Assembly: GCA_007694115.1 (NCBI GenBank)
Contig: RECJ01000222.1
Coordinates: forward strand, 1-32,101
Source of the DNA: Leptolyngbya sp. DLM2.Bin27
GTDB lineage: Bacteria; Cyanobacteriota; Cyanobacteriia; Phormidesmidales; Phormidesmidaceae
Reading direction: 5' to 3'
Length of the DNA stretch: 32,101 nucleotides
Part shown: positions 19,286-27,614 of the stretch, in pieces
How positions within the stretch are numbered: the first letter of the stretch is position 1
Layout: every line of letters starts with the position of its first letter
The notes under the pieces: generated by a model
Database searches by the model: none
Seen by the model: only the letters and a program-made list of their open reading frames with translations
Told to the model about the DNA's origin: nothing
Position numbers and translations under genes: made by a program

Positions 19286-19303
19286 AGCCCTCCCGAGAGG
19301 GCT
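19286..19303 (-). terminator. Intrinsic terminator of the PEP-CTERM gene
   Basis: On the minus strand AGCCCTC-TCGG-GAGGGCT is followed at once by TTTTGC, the standard stem plus T-run. Two more hairpins precede it for that gene: AGTCTGCT/AGCAGACT at 19315-19332, and a 9-bp stem GCCCTGGAG/CTCCAGGGC whose loop contains the stop codon (19343-19364). Confidence 0.75.
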
Positions 19304-19352
19304 ATCTAGGTCACAGTCTGCTCTAGCAGACTTCTACTATGAGCCCTGGAGT

Positions 19353-20153
19353 TTACTCCAGGGCGGTCTGGGCTTTGCGACGACGGAGGGTGGTGAAACC
19401 GCCGACACCGAGCACCAGCATGCCCAGCAGGGCTGAGGGTTCTGGCACATCGGCGGGGGGTGCCCCGGCCTGAATGCCGCGTACGGCGAAGATCACATCG
19501 TTGTAGTCGAGGTCGCCGCCGCCAACAATATCCTCAAAGCCCAGGATGATCCAGCCGTTGTGCTGGAAGGAAACCACGTGCTGGAGACCGTTGGGGTTGT
19601 TGGCGGGGTTGGTGCCGAGCATGGTTTGGCCGCCGTTAAAGCCGTTGGATTTAATCATGAAGTCGAGCTGAGTTGCCCCCAAGAACCCACCCAAACTCAC
19701 CCCTTGGCCGAGGACGAGGGGGCCATCTGAGTTTGGTAGCGTGCTGAACGGAGAGGACACATCCTCAAAAATCATGCCGCCGCCGGTCTGGTTGCCCGCT
19801 AGGTCTTGGGCGGTAAAGAACAGCTGGTTGCGGTAGCCAGCGCCTTCGTTGATAAAGTAGACCTCAACCGGGTCGACCCCATTCCAAAACAGCTTGCTGG
19901 TGTCGAGCTGGTACTGGGCTAAAAAGCTCTGAGACAGAGCGGTGCGCTCGTTGGTGATCAGCTTTTTGAGTTCTTCTAGGGTCGCGGAAGGCGCTAGCAA
20001 GTTGAGATCTTTGAGGTTGTCAAACCCGAGATCGGTGGCAAACTCCTCTGGGGAGAGGCTGGCGGCGGGCAGCTGCGCCTGGGCAGGGGCAGCTACTATG
20101 CTAATGGATACCGCTGCGGCGGCAAATCCGGCTCCTATGAGGTGACGGTTCAT
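19353..20153 (-). CDS. Exported PEP-CTERM protein with DUF4114-like domain
   Basis: A 267-residue protein. A signal peptide (LIGAGFAAAAVSISIVAAPAQAQ) is followed by a region of about 70 residues, then a beta-rich domain containing WIILGFEDIVGGGDLDYNDVIFAVRG, the Asp-rich signature of DUF4114, which is likely to bind calcium. The end is VPEPSALLGMLVLGVGGFTTLRRRK: a PEP motif, a membrane helix and an Arg cluster, the sorting signal for exosortase. It would be processed and released to the cell surface or matrix. The ATG at 20153 is used because CAGGAG lies six bases upstream; an ATG at 20159 abuts that site. Exosortase is not in this window. Confidence 0.88.
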   Translation of the reverse strand: MNRHLIGAGFAAAAVSISIVAAPAQAQLPAASLSPEEFATDLGFDNLKDLNLLAPSATLEELKKLITNERTALSQSFLAQYQLDTSKLFWNGVDPVEVYFINEGAGYRNQLFFTAQDLAGNQTGGGMIFEDVSSPFSTLPNSDGPLVLGQGVSLGGFLGATQLDFMIKSNGFNGGQTMLGTNPANNPNGLQHVVSFQHNGWIILGFEDIVGGGDLDYNDVIFAVRGIQAGAPPADVPEPSALLGMLVLGVGGFTTLRRRKAQTALE

Positions 20154-20340
20154 CAACATCTCCTGATACCTAGCTAGTGGTGGGCTTAAAGTTATTGGAC
20201 ACCCGCCCGCAAGAGCAGGGCCAGGGTGAGTAGATTGAGTCTGCGATCGCAAACTCACCTGTCCTGGGTTTTCAAAGTCTGAGCAAGCTTGTGTCTACTC
20301 TAGCTGAGCAATAGTTGAAGAGCCTGGGTAGATACCACAG

Positions 20341-20413
20341 TCGGGGTTGCTGAACACAGGTATGACTGTAAGCATCAATGTTCCTGGCAGGGGCACACAG
20401 CGGTGCGCCCGTA
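20341..20413. repeat. 73-bp dispersed repeat, copy 1
   Basis: It aligns without gaps to 24421-24493, with 59 of 73 bases identical. The conserved blocks are CGGGGTTGCTGA, AAGCATCAATGTTC, GCAGGGGC and TGTGCGCCCGTA-like ends (here GGTGCGCCCGTA). It has no coding potential. It sits in the spacer between the PEP-CTERM gene and the lysR-type gene; a separate 14-bp direct repeat (ATCCGCCGCTAAAA, two units, 20492-20519) follows in the same spacer. Confidence 0.7.
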
Positions 20414-20596
20414 CCTAAGTTTATATGGGCTAGGCCGTAGCTGCTGTTGGGTTGGGGCCACTGGCTAGCCGGCTCTACGAAATGCTTTTCGATCCGCCGC
20501 TAAAAATCCGCCGCTAAAAATATGGGCCAATGACTTTCGTCTGAGGGTAATTAGGGGTTAGTGTCTAGCGTATCTACGATCAATTAGGAGAGTGCG

Positions 20597-21547
20597 ATGG
20601 CCAAAGCTGATCCCCACCGCCTGAAGCTTTCCCAACTGCGGGCGCTGGTGGCCATTGCCGATCGGGGTTCGTTTAGTGATGCGGCTCTGCACCTCGATCT
20701 GTCTCAGTCGGCGGTGAGCCATGCCATTGCCACCCTAGAAGACGAACTGGGGGTATCGCTGTTGAGCCGGGGGCGGCAGGGGGCCGTGCTGACGCCGGTG
20801 GGTGAGCTGATTACTGAAGAGGCCCGGCGGATGATGCGATCGCTCCACAGTCTTTGCCATCAAGCTGAGCAGGCCAAAGGCTTGCAGACCGGAGAGGTGC
20901 GAATTGCCGCCTTTCGCAGTGTCGCCACCCACATATTGCCGGAGGTGATCCGCCAGTTTCGGCAGCAGTGCCCCGGTGTGGCCATTGCCATTGACGAAAA
21001 AATTCACTACGAAATGGTGGAAAAAGACCTGCGCCAGGGGCGGGCCGACATTGGGTTTACCTATTTGCCCACCCACGACGAGTTTGACCAGTGGGAGCTG
21101 CTGCGCGATCGCTACATTGCGCTGCTGCCTCCCGGTTCTCCGGCGTTGCCCCAGCCGCTCACCTGGGCCGACCTGGCTACCTACTCGCTGATATTGCCGC
21201 CCCCTGACGACGGCGACCGCCAGTATATCGACCGCCTACTGCACGACTGGGGACAGCAATTGCAGCCGGCCTACGTCGTACGCGAAGATTCTACGATTCT
21301 CAGCATGGTAGAGCGGGGGCTAGGGGCAACTATCATGGCCTCCCTGGCCGCAGAGCCCATTCCCGCCGGGCTGCGGGTGGCAGAGCTACCCCAGCCCCTA
21401 GAGCGGGTGATTGGCATGATTGTGCTGAGCGAGGCGCTGCTGCCGCCGCCGGTATACGCTTTTCTAGAACGGCTCAAGGCAATTTGGCCCCAGACCCAGC
21501 CCAACCAGCCCGAGGCTGACCAGCCTCAGGTGACCAAAAATAGCTAA
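20597..21547 (+). CDS. LysR-family transcriptional regulator
   Basis: A 316-residue regulator. The winged helix-turn-helix spans about residues 8-67 (LSQLRALVAIADRGSFSDAALHLDLSQSAVSHAIATLEDELGVSLL). A linker helix and two alpha/beta co-inducer subdomains follow, starting EVRIAAFRSVATHILPEVI and including the hinge-return LSMVERGLGATIMASLAAEPIP. The start is well supported: ATG with AGGAG six bases upstream. No divergent target gene is adjacent, which is unusual for LysR regulators, and the ligand is unknown. The stop overlaps the A-run of the shared terminator with thrC. Confidence 0.93.
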   Translation: MAKADPHRLKLSQLRALVAIADRGSFSDAALHLDLSQSAVSHAIATLEDELGVSLLSRGRQGAVLTPVGELITEEARRMMRSLHSLCHQAEQAKGLQTGEVRIAAFRSVATHILPEVIRQFRQQCPGVAIAIDEKIHYEMVEKDLRQGRADIGFTYLPTHDEFDQWELLRDRYIALLPPGSPALPQPLTWADLATYSLILPPPDDGDRQYIDRLLHDWGQQLQPAYVVREDSTILSMVERGLGATIMASLAAEPIPAGLRVAELPQPLERVIGMIVLSEALLPPPVYAFLERLKAIWPQTQPNQPEADQPQVTKNS

Positions 21548-21575
21548 AAAAATGCCCCAGCACGGGGCCGGGGCA
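21546..21575 (-). terminator. Intrinsic terminator of thrC
   Basis: On the minus strand TGCCCC and GGGGCA can pair around an 11-base loop (an alternative, shorter G:C stem is also possible), followed by seven T residues. It lies about 100 bp beyond the thrC stop and overlaps the stop codon of the convergent LysR gene, so it may serve both. Confidence 0.75.
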
Positions 21576-21676
21576 AAGGGTCGTTGTTGTTTTGGAGGGA
21601 CGTTCACACTCTCCAGCTATGGCTACAGCCAGATTGCCTAGGATTACGGACAGGGACAGAAATTTATTGCTCTGGG

Positions 21677-22864
21677 CTAAAACCCCATGGCCTTGGCCAC
21701 GGTCATGGGGTCTGGGTTGAGGTTGCCTTTGACCTGGTTGTTGCTGTGGGCGATCGCCGTGTCGGGGTCTTTCAAGCCATTGCCGGTGAGCACGCACACG
21801 ATATTTGCCCCAGCCGGTACCTGGTCTTTGACCTTCAGCAACCCGGCCACAGAGGCGGCGCTGGCGGGTTCGCAAAACACCCCCTCTAGGGCCAGCAGGC
21901 GGTAAGCATCGAGAATCTCGGCGTCGGTAACGGCGTTAAACTCGCCAAGGCTAGCGTCGCGCACGGCCTCGGCCTTAGTCCAGCTGGCGGGGCTGCCAAT
22001 ACGAATGGCCGTGGCCAAGGTTTGGGGATCGCTCACCCGATGGCCGCTGACCAACGGAGCCGCCCCCGCCGCCTGAAAGCCCATCATCCGGGGCAGCTGG
22101 CTGCACTTGTGCTGCTGGTGATATTCACAAAAGCCCATCCAGTAGGCGGTAATATTGCCGGCGTTGCCCACCGGAATGCACAGCCAGTCGGGGGCATCGC
22201 CCAGGGCATCGACCACCTCAAAGGCTCCGGTCTTTTGCCCTTCTAGACGGTAGGGGTTGACCGAGTTGACCAGGGTGATCGGGTAATCTTCCGCGAGTTC
22301 TCGCACCATGGTCAGGGCGTCGTCAAAGTTGCCGTTGATGGCCAGCACCTCGGCTCCGTAGAGCAGCGCCTGGGCCAGTTTACCCAGGGCCACATACCCG
22401 TCGGGAATCAGCACAAAAGCACGCATGCCACCGCGTCGCGCGTAGGCCGCCGCCGCTGCCGAAGTATTGCCGGTGCTGGCGCAGATCACCGCTTCAGCCC
22501 CGGCCTCTTTGGCCTTAGAGATGGCCATGGTCATGCCCCGGTCTTTAAAGCTGCCGGTGGGGTTGAGGCCGTCGTACTTGACCCATACCTTGACGTCTTT
22601 GCCCACCTGCTGGGCGAGGATCGGCATCGGAATGAGCGGTGTATTGCCTTCGCACAGGGTCACTACCGGTGTCTGATCTGAAACGGGCAGGTAGCCTCGG
22701 TAGGCCTCGATCAGCCCCGGCCAGGGCTTTAGCCCTTCGGCAGATCGCCGAGGAATAGCAGTGGGCGGGGCGGTGGCAGCAGCAGAAGTTACGCTTAGGG
22801 TCACGGTAGGTCGGCGGGGTAAAAAATGTAGAGTAGCTGACAGCGGCCTGACGATTGTCAGCAC
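21677..22864 (-). CDS. thrC: Threonine synthase
   Basis: A 395-residue PLP enzyme that converts O-phosphohomoserine to threonine. It shows [20 protein letters not shown] with the PLP-binding Lys, [19 protein letters not shown], the cofactor-phosphate loop region [13 protein letters not shown] and the C-terminal [12 protein letters not shown]. This is the shorter class found in plants and cyanobacteria. No ATG lies near the N-terminus. GTG at 22864 has AGGA eight bases upstream and is used here; GTG at 22804 or 22792 would remove a poorly conserved leader of 20-24 residues and remains possible. Confidence 0.95.
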   Translation of the reverse strand: MLTIVRPLSATLHFLPRRPTVTLSVTSAAATAPPTAIPRRSAEGLKPWPGLIEAYRGYLPVSDQTPVVTLCEGNTPLIPMPILAQQVGKDVKVWVKYDGLNPTGSFKDRGMTMAISKAKEAGAEAVICASTGNTSAAAAAYARRGGMRAFVLIPDGYVALGKLAQALLYGAEVLAINGNFDDALTMVRELAEDYPITLVNSVNPYRLEGQKTGAFEVVDALGDAPDWLCIPVGNAGNITAYWMGFCEYHQQHKCSQLPRMMGFQAAGAAPLVSGHRVSDPQTLATAIRIGSPASWTKAEAVRDASLGEFNAVTDAEILDAYRLLALEGVFCEPASAASVAGLLKVKDQVPAGANIVCVLTGNGLKDPDTAIAHSNNQVKGNLNPDPMTVAKAMGF

Positions 22865-23023
22865 TTTATGTTTCCTAGTTTACCGTGCGCCTCGACCCCA
22901 GCGACTCGAAGGGCCAGTTTTTTTGGTTCGAGCCAATCCTCAAACTGCCCCAGCCTGCCCCCGCTGCCAATGGCCGCCTAGTTTACGATCGGCCCCTAGA
23001 CAGGATGGTTAAAATGTCTTAAC

Positions 23024-23051
23024 TTGCTGACTGAGTACAATTCTCTATAAT
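23024..23051 (+). promoter_or_regulatory. Sigma-70-type promoter for the 23072 gene
   Basis: TTGCTG (23024-23029) and a perfect TATAAT (23046-23051) are separated by 16 bp, which puts the transcription start about 13 bp before the ATG at 23072. It is the best -10 match seen in the window. Confidence 0.7.
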
Positions 23052-23071
23052 CTCTACATAAAGTTGCGCCC

Positions 23072-23392
23072 ATGAACGCCCCCGTCGATCACGCCAATGC
23101 CCAGGCCACCACCCTGGCAAGCGCGGTACCGCAACAGCCCCAAGCTTTGCCCCAAGAATTAGAAATATCGCTAATGTCAGTAGCGCCTGCAAGACGGGAG
23201 ACAGCGCCTGTGGCAGACAGTGGGATCTGCCGCATTGAGCGGCGTCAGTTGTCCTACCTGCCCGATCAGCAAGTTGAGCTGCTGCACCTCCAGGCCGAGG
23301 CTGAGGCGCTGCTGCTACAGCTCCAGACCGTGCATCAGCGTCGGGCTGGCCGACCCGACGCCGCACTGCCCGACGCCTGTCTGGGCCAGTAG
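23072..23392 (+). CDS. Small hypothetical protein with Leu/Gln-rich helix
   Basis: A 106-residue protein I do not recognise. The first half is Ala/Pro/Gln-rich and probably disordered. The segment QLSYLPDQQVELLHLQAEAEALLLQLQTVHQRR (about 59-91) is a strong amphipathic helix, possibly a coiled coil. There is no signal peptide and no cysteine pair. It directly follows a strong promoter with a very short leader and no Shine-Dalgarno. The gene at 23506 is 113 bp downstream in the same direction and may be co-transcribed. Confidence 0.6.
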   Translation: MNAPVDHANAQATTLASAVPQQPQALPQELEISLMSVAPARRETAPVADSGICRIERRQLSYLPDQQVELLHLQAEAEALLLQLQTVHQRRAGRPDAALPDACLGQ

Positions 23393-23505
23393 TCGAAGGC
23401 AGAAACAGTCCTCATATCCCCGAAAGGTGATTGGTAGCGGTCGAAAGTGCGCCACTTCCTGGAGAATTCGCTACTGTTAGGGGGATTCTGTGGGGAGATG
23501 CTGCA

Positions 23506-24363
23506 ATGACCTACTCTGTTAAATCAGGCCAACCAAGGGAAACTAAGCTTCAGGGCATGGCCAATCGCAGATTATACGCTGCCCTCTCTGGCGGCCTGCT
23601 GCTGGCTGTCGTCGCTGGGGCTGGCATTAGGTTGGCAATGGGTGGTAGCGCCGATGCCCCAGTCACTGAGGTGAATGCTGACGCTGCTGCCCTCGATAGC
23701 GATGGCGCGCTGATTCCCGCTACCGGCGAAGCGGCTAGTCCCTTTCAGTCACAGCCTTTCTTCTCTGCATCTACGCCCCTGCGTCTGGCCGACCCTAGTC
23801 TGTTGCGCTCTACCTCTTCCCAGTCTCGTGTAGAGACTGTGACCGTTGGTCGCCCTGACCCCTTTGCCTCGGTGGTACTGCCTGGTTCTCGGGTGCCCCG
23901 AACTGAACCCGCCGCGACGCTGTTGGCCCCCACTCCGGTGGCGACCGCTGCGGTAACCGCTGCGCAGAGTCTCCCTGCGGTACCTGTGGCGGTGACCCAG
24001 AGCCTACCCCCCTTGCCCCAGGCTGTCACCCTACCCAATCTGCCCCTGCCTTTTTTGCCGGGCAATGTTCCCCCTAGCCCTACGGATTTTGCCGTTGCCC
24101 CCACCGGTAGTTTAGGGTTTCAAAATCTGGTTGACCAAGTGGTGGTCAGCGGTGTGGTGCAGGTTGGCAGCGGTGTCAACGTAATTGTCACTGAGCCTGG
24201 CAGTAGCGTGAGCCGCCGAGTTGCTGCGGGCGACATGCTGGCCGGTGGCCGCATTCAGGTCAGGTCGGTAGATCTGTCTGGTCAAGAACCCATGGTGGTG
24301 TTGACCTACGACGGCAAAGACTACACCCGCACCGTGGGCGCACCGATGGCGAGTGCCCTCTAG
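23506..24363 (+). CDS. Membrane-anchored protein with GRPDPF motif, PilP/GspC-like layout
   Basis: A 285-residue protein. A single N-terminal membrane segment (LYAALSGGLLLAVVAGAGIRLAM, about 24-46) is followed by a Pro/Ala/Ser-rich linker and then a small beta-rich C-terminal domain (about 205-280) with VVSGVVQVGSGVNVIV, GSSVSRRVAAGDML and VVLTYDGKDYTRTVG. The motif VGRPDPFASVV near residue 116 recalls the GRxDPF element of type IV pilus PilP and secretin-associated GspC proteins, whose plan is the same. A role in a pilus or secretion complex is therefore a reasonable guess, not established. ATG 23506 has GGGGAG eight bases upstream; an in-frame TTG at 23431 is less likely. Confidence 0.65.
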   Translation: MTYSVKSGQPRETKLQGMANRRLYAALSGGLLLAVVAGAGIRLAMGGSADAPVTEVNADAAALDSDGALIPATGEAASPFQSQPFFSASTPLRLADPSLLRSTSSQSRVETVTVGRPDPFASVVLPGSRVPRTEPAATLLAPTPVATAAVTAAQSLPAVPVAVTQSLPPLPQAVTLPNLPLPFLPGNVPPSPTDFAVAPTGSLGFQNLVDQVVVSGVVQVGSGVNVIVTEPGSSVSRRVAAGDMLAGGRIQVRSVDLSGQEPMVVLTYDGKDYTRTVGAPMASAL

Positions 24364-24420
24364 GGCGTGGCTAACCCCCTGGGGTGACGTAACGTTTTGC
24401 TCAGACTCTTCCCCATGATT

Positions 24421-24493
24421 GCGGGGTTGCTGAGCGCAGGTACAAATTCAAGCATCAATGTTCTTCGCAGGGGCGTCCAGCTGTGCGCCCGTA
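24421..24493. repeat. 73-bp dispersed repeat, copy 2
   Basis: The gapless partner of 20341-20413 (59 of 73 identical). It lies in the 410-bp spacer between two unrelated plus-strand genes and directly abuts MITE-like copy 4, so the spacer consists largely of repeats. Confidence 0.7.
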
Positions 24494-24497
24494 TCCA

Positions 24498-24602
24498 ATG
24501 CCAAATCCGGATGCTGTACCCCCGATTGCCAATCGGCCAACCTGTAGGGGCGAACGACGGTTCGCCTAGGGATATCGGGGGTAGCCAAGCAGGATTTGGT
24601 AT
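24498..24602. repeat. MITE-like dyad element, copy 4 (clearest)
   Basis: A 105-bp element symmetric about 24550. Outer arms are ATGCCAAATCC (24498-24508) and GGATTTGGTAT (24592-24602), differing by one base as complements. Inner arms TACCCCCGAT (24517-24526) and ATCGGGGGTA (24574-24583) are perfect complements. An off-centre hairpin GGCGAAC/GTTCGCC lies at 24549-24566. Of the four copies it has the best-preserved arms. Confidence 0.75.
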
Positions 24603-24773
24603 GAGCGGTGAGCCCAATTATTCTGGGCACAATTGTTCGTGGGGTGTGCCATCGGTATGGGGGACGCACCGAAGCTAACCCCGGCGAGCAGGGTGCCTAG
24701 GTTCAGGGGCAGATGGTGCCAGGTTCGTGGTCGCCAGGCTAGGATGTGCTTGAGGTATTGCTTGAGGTTGTCA

Positions 24774-25292
24774 ATGGGCCGTGAAAATACATCAGTTGGC
24801 AATCGCAGTGCCCAGCGCCCGCTGGTTCTAAACGCGGCTGAAACCTATGAATGCCCGGTGTGTCGCCATGGTCAGATTGAACCGATGGTGATGATGGATG
24901 TCTACGCCTGTGGCTTTTGCCGCCATATTTTTGAGGTCAATCTCGATCAGCAAACGGTTCATGTCGTAGACAGTGCGCAGTCTATGGGCTGGCGCTGGCA
25001 GGGGTGGCGCTGGCAGCCGCTCTACCAAAACCAGGGAGATATTACCCTCGTTCTCTGGCTAGTGGGGCTATCCCTGGTGATTTTTCCGGCGGGGCTGGTG
25101 GCTCTGGGAGGATATGTCTTCCCTCCCTTAGACGCAGGTGTGGGGATGAACTGGTCGTTGGTCTGGGCGGTGGGGACTCTGTTTGCCCACAGTAGTATGG
25201 TGGGCTGGCTAATGGCCGAGCACTACCAGTTTCCGATCTATGTGATGACCAAAATTCGCTTACAGCGATTTATGGAGCGCTTGCCGGGCTAG
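24774..25292 (+). CDS. Zinc-ribbon membrane protein
   Basis: A 172-residue protein. The N-terminal region has two Cys pairs, YECPVCRHG (about 25-33) and YACGFCRHIFEV (about 45-56), a typical zinc ribbon facing the cytoplasm. Two membrane segments follow: ITLVLWLVGLSLVIFPAGLVALGGYVF and WSLVWAVGTLFAHSSMVGWLM. A short basic tail (KIRLQRFMERLPG) closes it. I chose ATG 24774 with GAGGT about six bases upstream; the longer upstream frame runs back through repeat-like DNA and is Arg/Cys-rich, so it is unlikely to be coding. The function is unknown. Confidence 0.75.
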   Translation: MGRENTSVGNRSAQRPLVLNAAETYECPVCRHGQIEPMVMMDVYACGFCRHIFEVNLDQQTVHVVDSAQSMGWRWQGWRWQPLYQNQGDITLVLWLVGLSLVIFPAGLVALGGYVFPPLDAGVGMNWSLVWAVGTLFAHSSMVGWLMAEHYQFPIYVMTKIRLQRFMERLPG

Positions 25293-25296
25293 GTGG

Positions 25297-25353
25297 AGAC
25301 CCTTGGGTCTTAAGGTGTACGGTTCACGGCAGTCCTTGAACCGTACACCTTAA
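25297..25353. terminator. Two adjacent hairpins in a convergent spacer, one with a 17-bp perfect stem
   Basis: AGACCC-TT-GGGTCT (25297-25310) is followed at once by TTAAGGTGTACGGTTCA (25310-25326) and its exact complement (25337-25353), loop of ten bases. The position between two converging genes suits a bidirectional terminator, yet no T-run is present on either strand. It may equally be a dispersed repeat. Confidence 0.5.
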
Positions 25354-25415
25354 ACCTTGTACCGTAGCCCCCTAACTTGCCATTCTTAGCTTGATCGGTG
25401 ACTGGACTGGGGAGG

Positions 25416-26399
25416 TTACTGGCAACCGCTGGGTGAGAACCACACCAGGGGCATATCGGCTTCGTTGCGCCAGCGCACCCAGCCCTCGGCGGTGCTAGCC
25501 CCGGGCAGTGGTGTGCAGCCCTGGGCGGGCTGAGTTACCCGCACCCTCAGCCAGTCGCCCTCCAGTTCGAGGGGTTTCATAATGCTGTTTGGCCCTACCA
25601 GGGCCTGGAGCGGAGCGGAGCCGCTGGGGGCAAGGCGCATGGGTTGTGATAGCCCAGGACGGCGAAACTGTAATTGAACGGAGTCTTTGATGGAGACTTC
25701 CCAGGTCTCTAGGGTGAGGGGTGTGGTGCCCAGGTCGAGGTGAGCGGTATGGGCCCAGGCCACCCCAGCCGAGGTGTACTGAAAGCTAAACCAGCCATCG
25801 GGGCGAATTTCTAACACCGGAAAGGTGTAAATCCCCGGCTCGGTTTGCACCATTGAGAAGGCGGCATCGCGACCAATGGCCAGGGGCTCAGCGTCGTTGG
25901 GAATCAGCCAGCCGTTGATCAGCCAGCCCCAGTGGTCGCTCTCTGGGCTGGGGTAAATGGGCAGGACGACGCCCCGCAGCCAGCTGGCTCCTGATTGTTC
26001 TTCTGGGCTGCCAGGGGCGCTAGGTTGGGCTGTGGCGGGGCGCAGCTGGCCGACGCCAATGTCGTCGTTGGGGGCCGGAACAAGGCCGCTGATGCCCGCT
26101 TGATCTGGGGCGATGGCTGCGGGCGTGGCCGGGGGCCGTGGGGGGACGGCTGGCGGTGGGGAGTCTTGCTTGGTGCCGGCGAGGCCGTTGACGGTTGATG
26201 CCTGGGCGTTGGGAATTGCAGGCGGTGCGGCGGTGGCGGTGGCCGCCACTGTGGTCAAAAGCCCGATCCATAGACCAGTCAAAAACCCTGGAATAACCCT
26301 AGATCGCCAGGCTCTCTTTTGCGGGGGCTGGGGCTTCCAAGCCTTGCACAGTTGGCTTTTGGGGGCCTGGGGCCAACGCAGAGAACTAGGCTGGAACAT
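25416..26399 (-). CDS. Exported or anchored hypothetical protein with beta-rich C-terminal half
   Basis: A 327-residue protein. An N-terminal basic segment and a hydrophobic stretch (VIPGFLTGLWIGLLTTVAATATAAP, about 36-60) act as a signal peptide or anchor. A Pro/Ala-rich linker runs to about residue 135. The rest (about 140-327) is rich in Trp and beta-strand patterns, for example DHWGWLINGWLIPNDAEPL and GWVRWRNEADMPLVWFSPSGCQ at the very end, which may be an SH3-like unit. Two Cys in the last 45 residues could pair outside the cytoplasm. I do not recognise the family. ATG 26399 is chosen over an in-frame TTG at 26423. Confidence 0.65.
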   Translation of the reverse strand: MFQPSSLRWPQAPKSQLCKAWKPQPPQKRAWRSRVIPGFLTGLWIGLLTTVAATATAAPPAIPNAQASTVNGLAGTKQDSPPPAVPPRPPATPAAIAPDQAGISGLVPAPNDDIGVGQLRPATAQPSAPGSPEEQSGASWLRGVVLPIYPSPESDHWGWLINGWLIPNDAEPLAIGRDAAFSMVQTEPGIYTFPVLEIRPDGWFSFQYTSAGVAWAHTAHLDLGTTPLTLETWEVSIKDSVQLQFRRPGLSQPMRLAPSGSAPLQALVGPNSIMKPLELEGDWLRVRVTQPAQGCTPLPGASTAEGWVRWRNEADMPLVWFSPSGCQ

Positions 26400-26650
26400 G
26401 ACAACTGGGTTAGAGAACAGCAAATTGCTATTGAAGACGGGCAGGGCTGCGATCGCAGTTTAGCTGTAACTGTGCAGTCGGCTTGCCCCGCGCAGGTTTT
26501 CTCCGCGAAAGTACGCCTGCAAAAGCGGCCCCTGGGCAGACTGTGCCCGATCTAACCCCTATATAACCTTTTAGGCTCCATCGTGCCACCGTAGACCCCT
26601 GGCCCATACAATGTCTTGCCATGGCCCTGGCCAAGACCCAGCTTGCTCAC

Positions 26651-27487
26651 CTATACCGCTCGCCCCCGCAGCACCGCCAACAGCTTTAAAAAGTGATCGG
26701 GCAGAGGTGCGATCGCCACCACCATCTCCCCGGTGGCCGGGTGGCGCAGCTCTAGCCGCTCGGCGTGAAGGGCTTGACCGGGCAAGTTAACCCCCACAGC
26801 CCGCCCCGATCCGTAGGTGCGATCGCCCACCAGCGGGTGACCGATGTGGGTGCTGTGGACACGGATCTGATGGGTGCGGCCAGTCTCTAGGCGAAAGCGC
26901 AGCAGCGAGAAGTTGCCTAGGCGTTCTTCGACCTGCCAGTGGGTGACGGCGGTGCGGCCTTTTTCTAGGGGCACTACGGCATTCTTTTTGCGGTCTACGG
27001 GGTGGCGACCCAGGGGCGCATCAATGGTGCCCGAGTCGGTCTGGGGTGCGCCGTAGACCACGCCCAGATATTCTCGCCGGGCGGTTTTGGCCTTCATCTG
27101 GGCCTGGAGATTGCTGTGGGCTAGGTCGGTTTTGGCCACCACAATCGCCCCGGTGGTGTCTTTGTCGAGCCGGTGCACAATGCCGGGGCGCTGCACGCCG
27201 CCAATGCCTAAAAGCTGATCGCCACAGTGGGCCAGCACGGCGTTGACCAGGGTGCCGCTCATGTTGCCGGGGGCGGGGTGCACCACTAGGCCAGCGGGCT
27301 TGTTGAGAATGATCAGGTGCTCGTCTTCGTAGAGAATATCGAGGGGGATAGCTTCGGCGGCGAGTTCGAGCGGGCGGGGTTCGGGGATGGTGAGCTGGAT
27401 GCGATCGCCCACATGCACCGCCTCTTTTTTATTGGTGCAGAGCTGGCCATTGAGCTGCACATATTCCCAGTCGATCAGCTTTTGCAC
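26651..27487 (-). CDS. RluD/RluA-family rRNA pseudouridine synthase, N-terminus uncertain
   Basis: The enzyme isomerises uridines in 23S rRNA. The catalytic Asp lies in GIVHRLDKDTTGAIVVAK; other family motifs are LNKPAGLVVHPAPG, RREYLGVVYG, RFRLETGRTHQIRVH and IGHPLVGDRTYG. GTG at 27487 is the first usual start codon and gives 278 residues, but it cuts the N-terminal S4 RNA-binding domain. The same frame continues upstream to a TAG at 27614-27616 and encodes LEFTVTIPDPERLDRW and ANIKEISRNR, a good S4 start, yet with no ATG, GTG or TTG. An ATG at 27627 lies in a different frame. A non-standard start, a frameshift or a sequence error is implied. Confidence 0.9.
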   Translation of the reverse strand: MQKLIDWEYVQLNGQLCTNKKEAVHVGDRIQLTIPEPRPLELAAEAIPLDILYEDEHLIILNKPAGLVVHPAPGNMSGTLVNAVLAHCGDQLLGIGGVQRPGIVHRLDKDTTGAIVVAKTDLAHSNLQAQMKAKTARREYLGVVYGAPQTDSGTIDAPLGRHPVDRKKNAVVPLEKGRTAVTHWQVEERLGNFSLLRFRLETGRTHQIRVHSTHIGHPLVGDRTYGSGRAVGVNLPGQALHAERLELRHPATGEMVVAIAPLPDHFLKLLAVLRGRAV

Positions 27488-27614
27488 CCGGTTGCGGGAG
27501 ATCTCTTTGATGTTGGCAGTGAGCCAGCGATCGAGCCGTTCGGGGTCGGGAATGGTGACGGTGAATTCGAGGGTTTGGTCGGCGATGGCTGGTGGTTGAG
27601 CGCGGTAAGGTTTC

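Noticed and set aside
22905..22945. GGTTCGAGCC resembling a tRNA T-loop
   Set aside because: No acceptor, D-arm or anticodon stem can be formed around it.
26621..26689. 22-codon plus-strand frame overlapping the 3' end of the pseudouridine synthase
   Set aside because: It runs antisense into a conserved gene, and no Shine-Dalgarno or family is visible.
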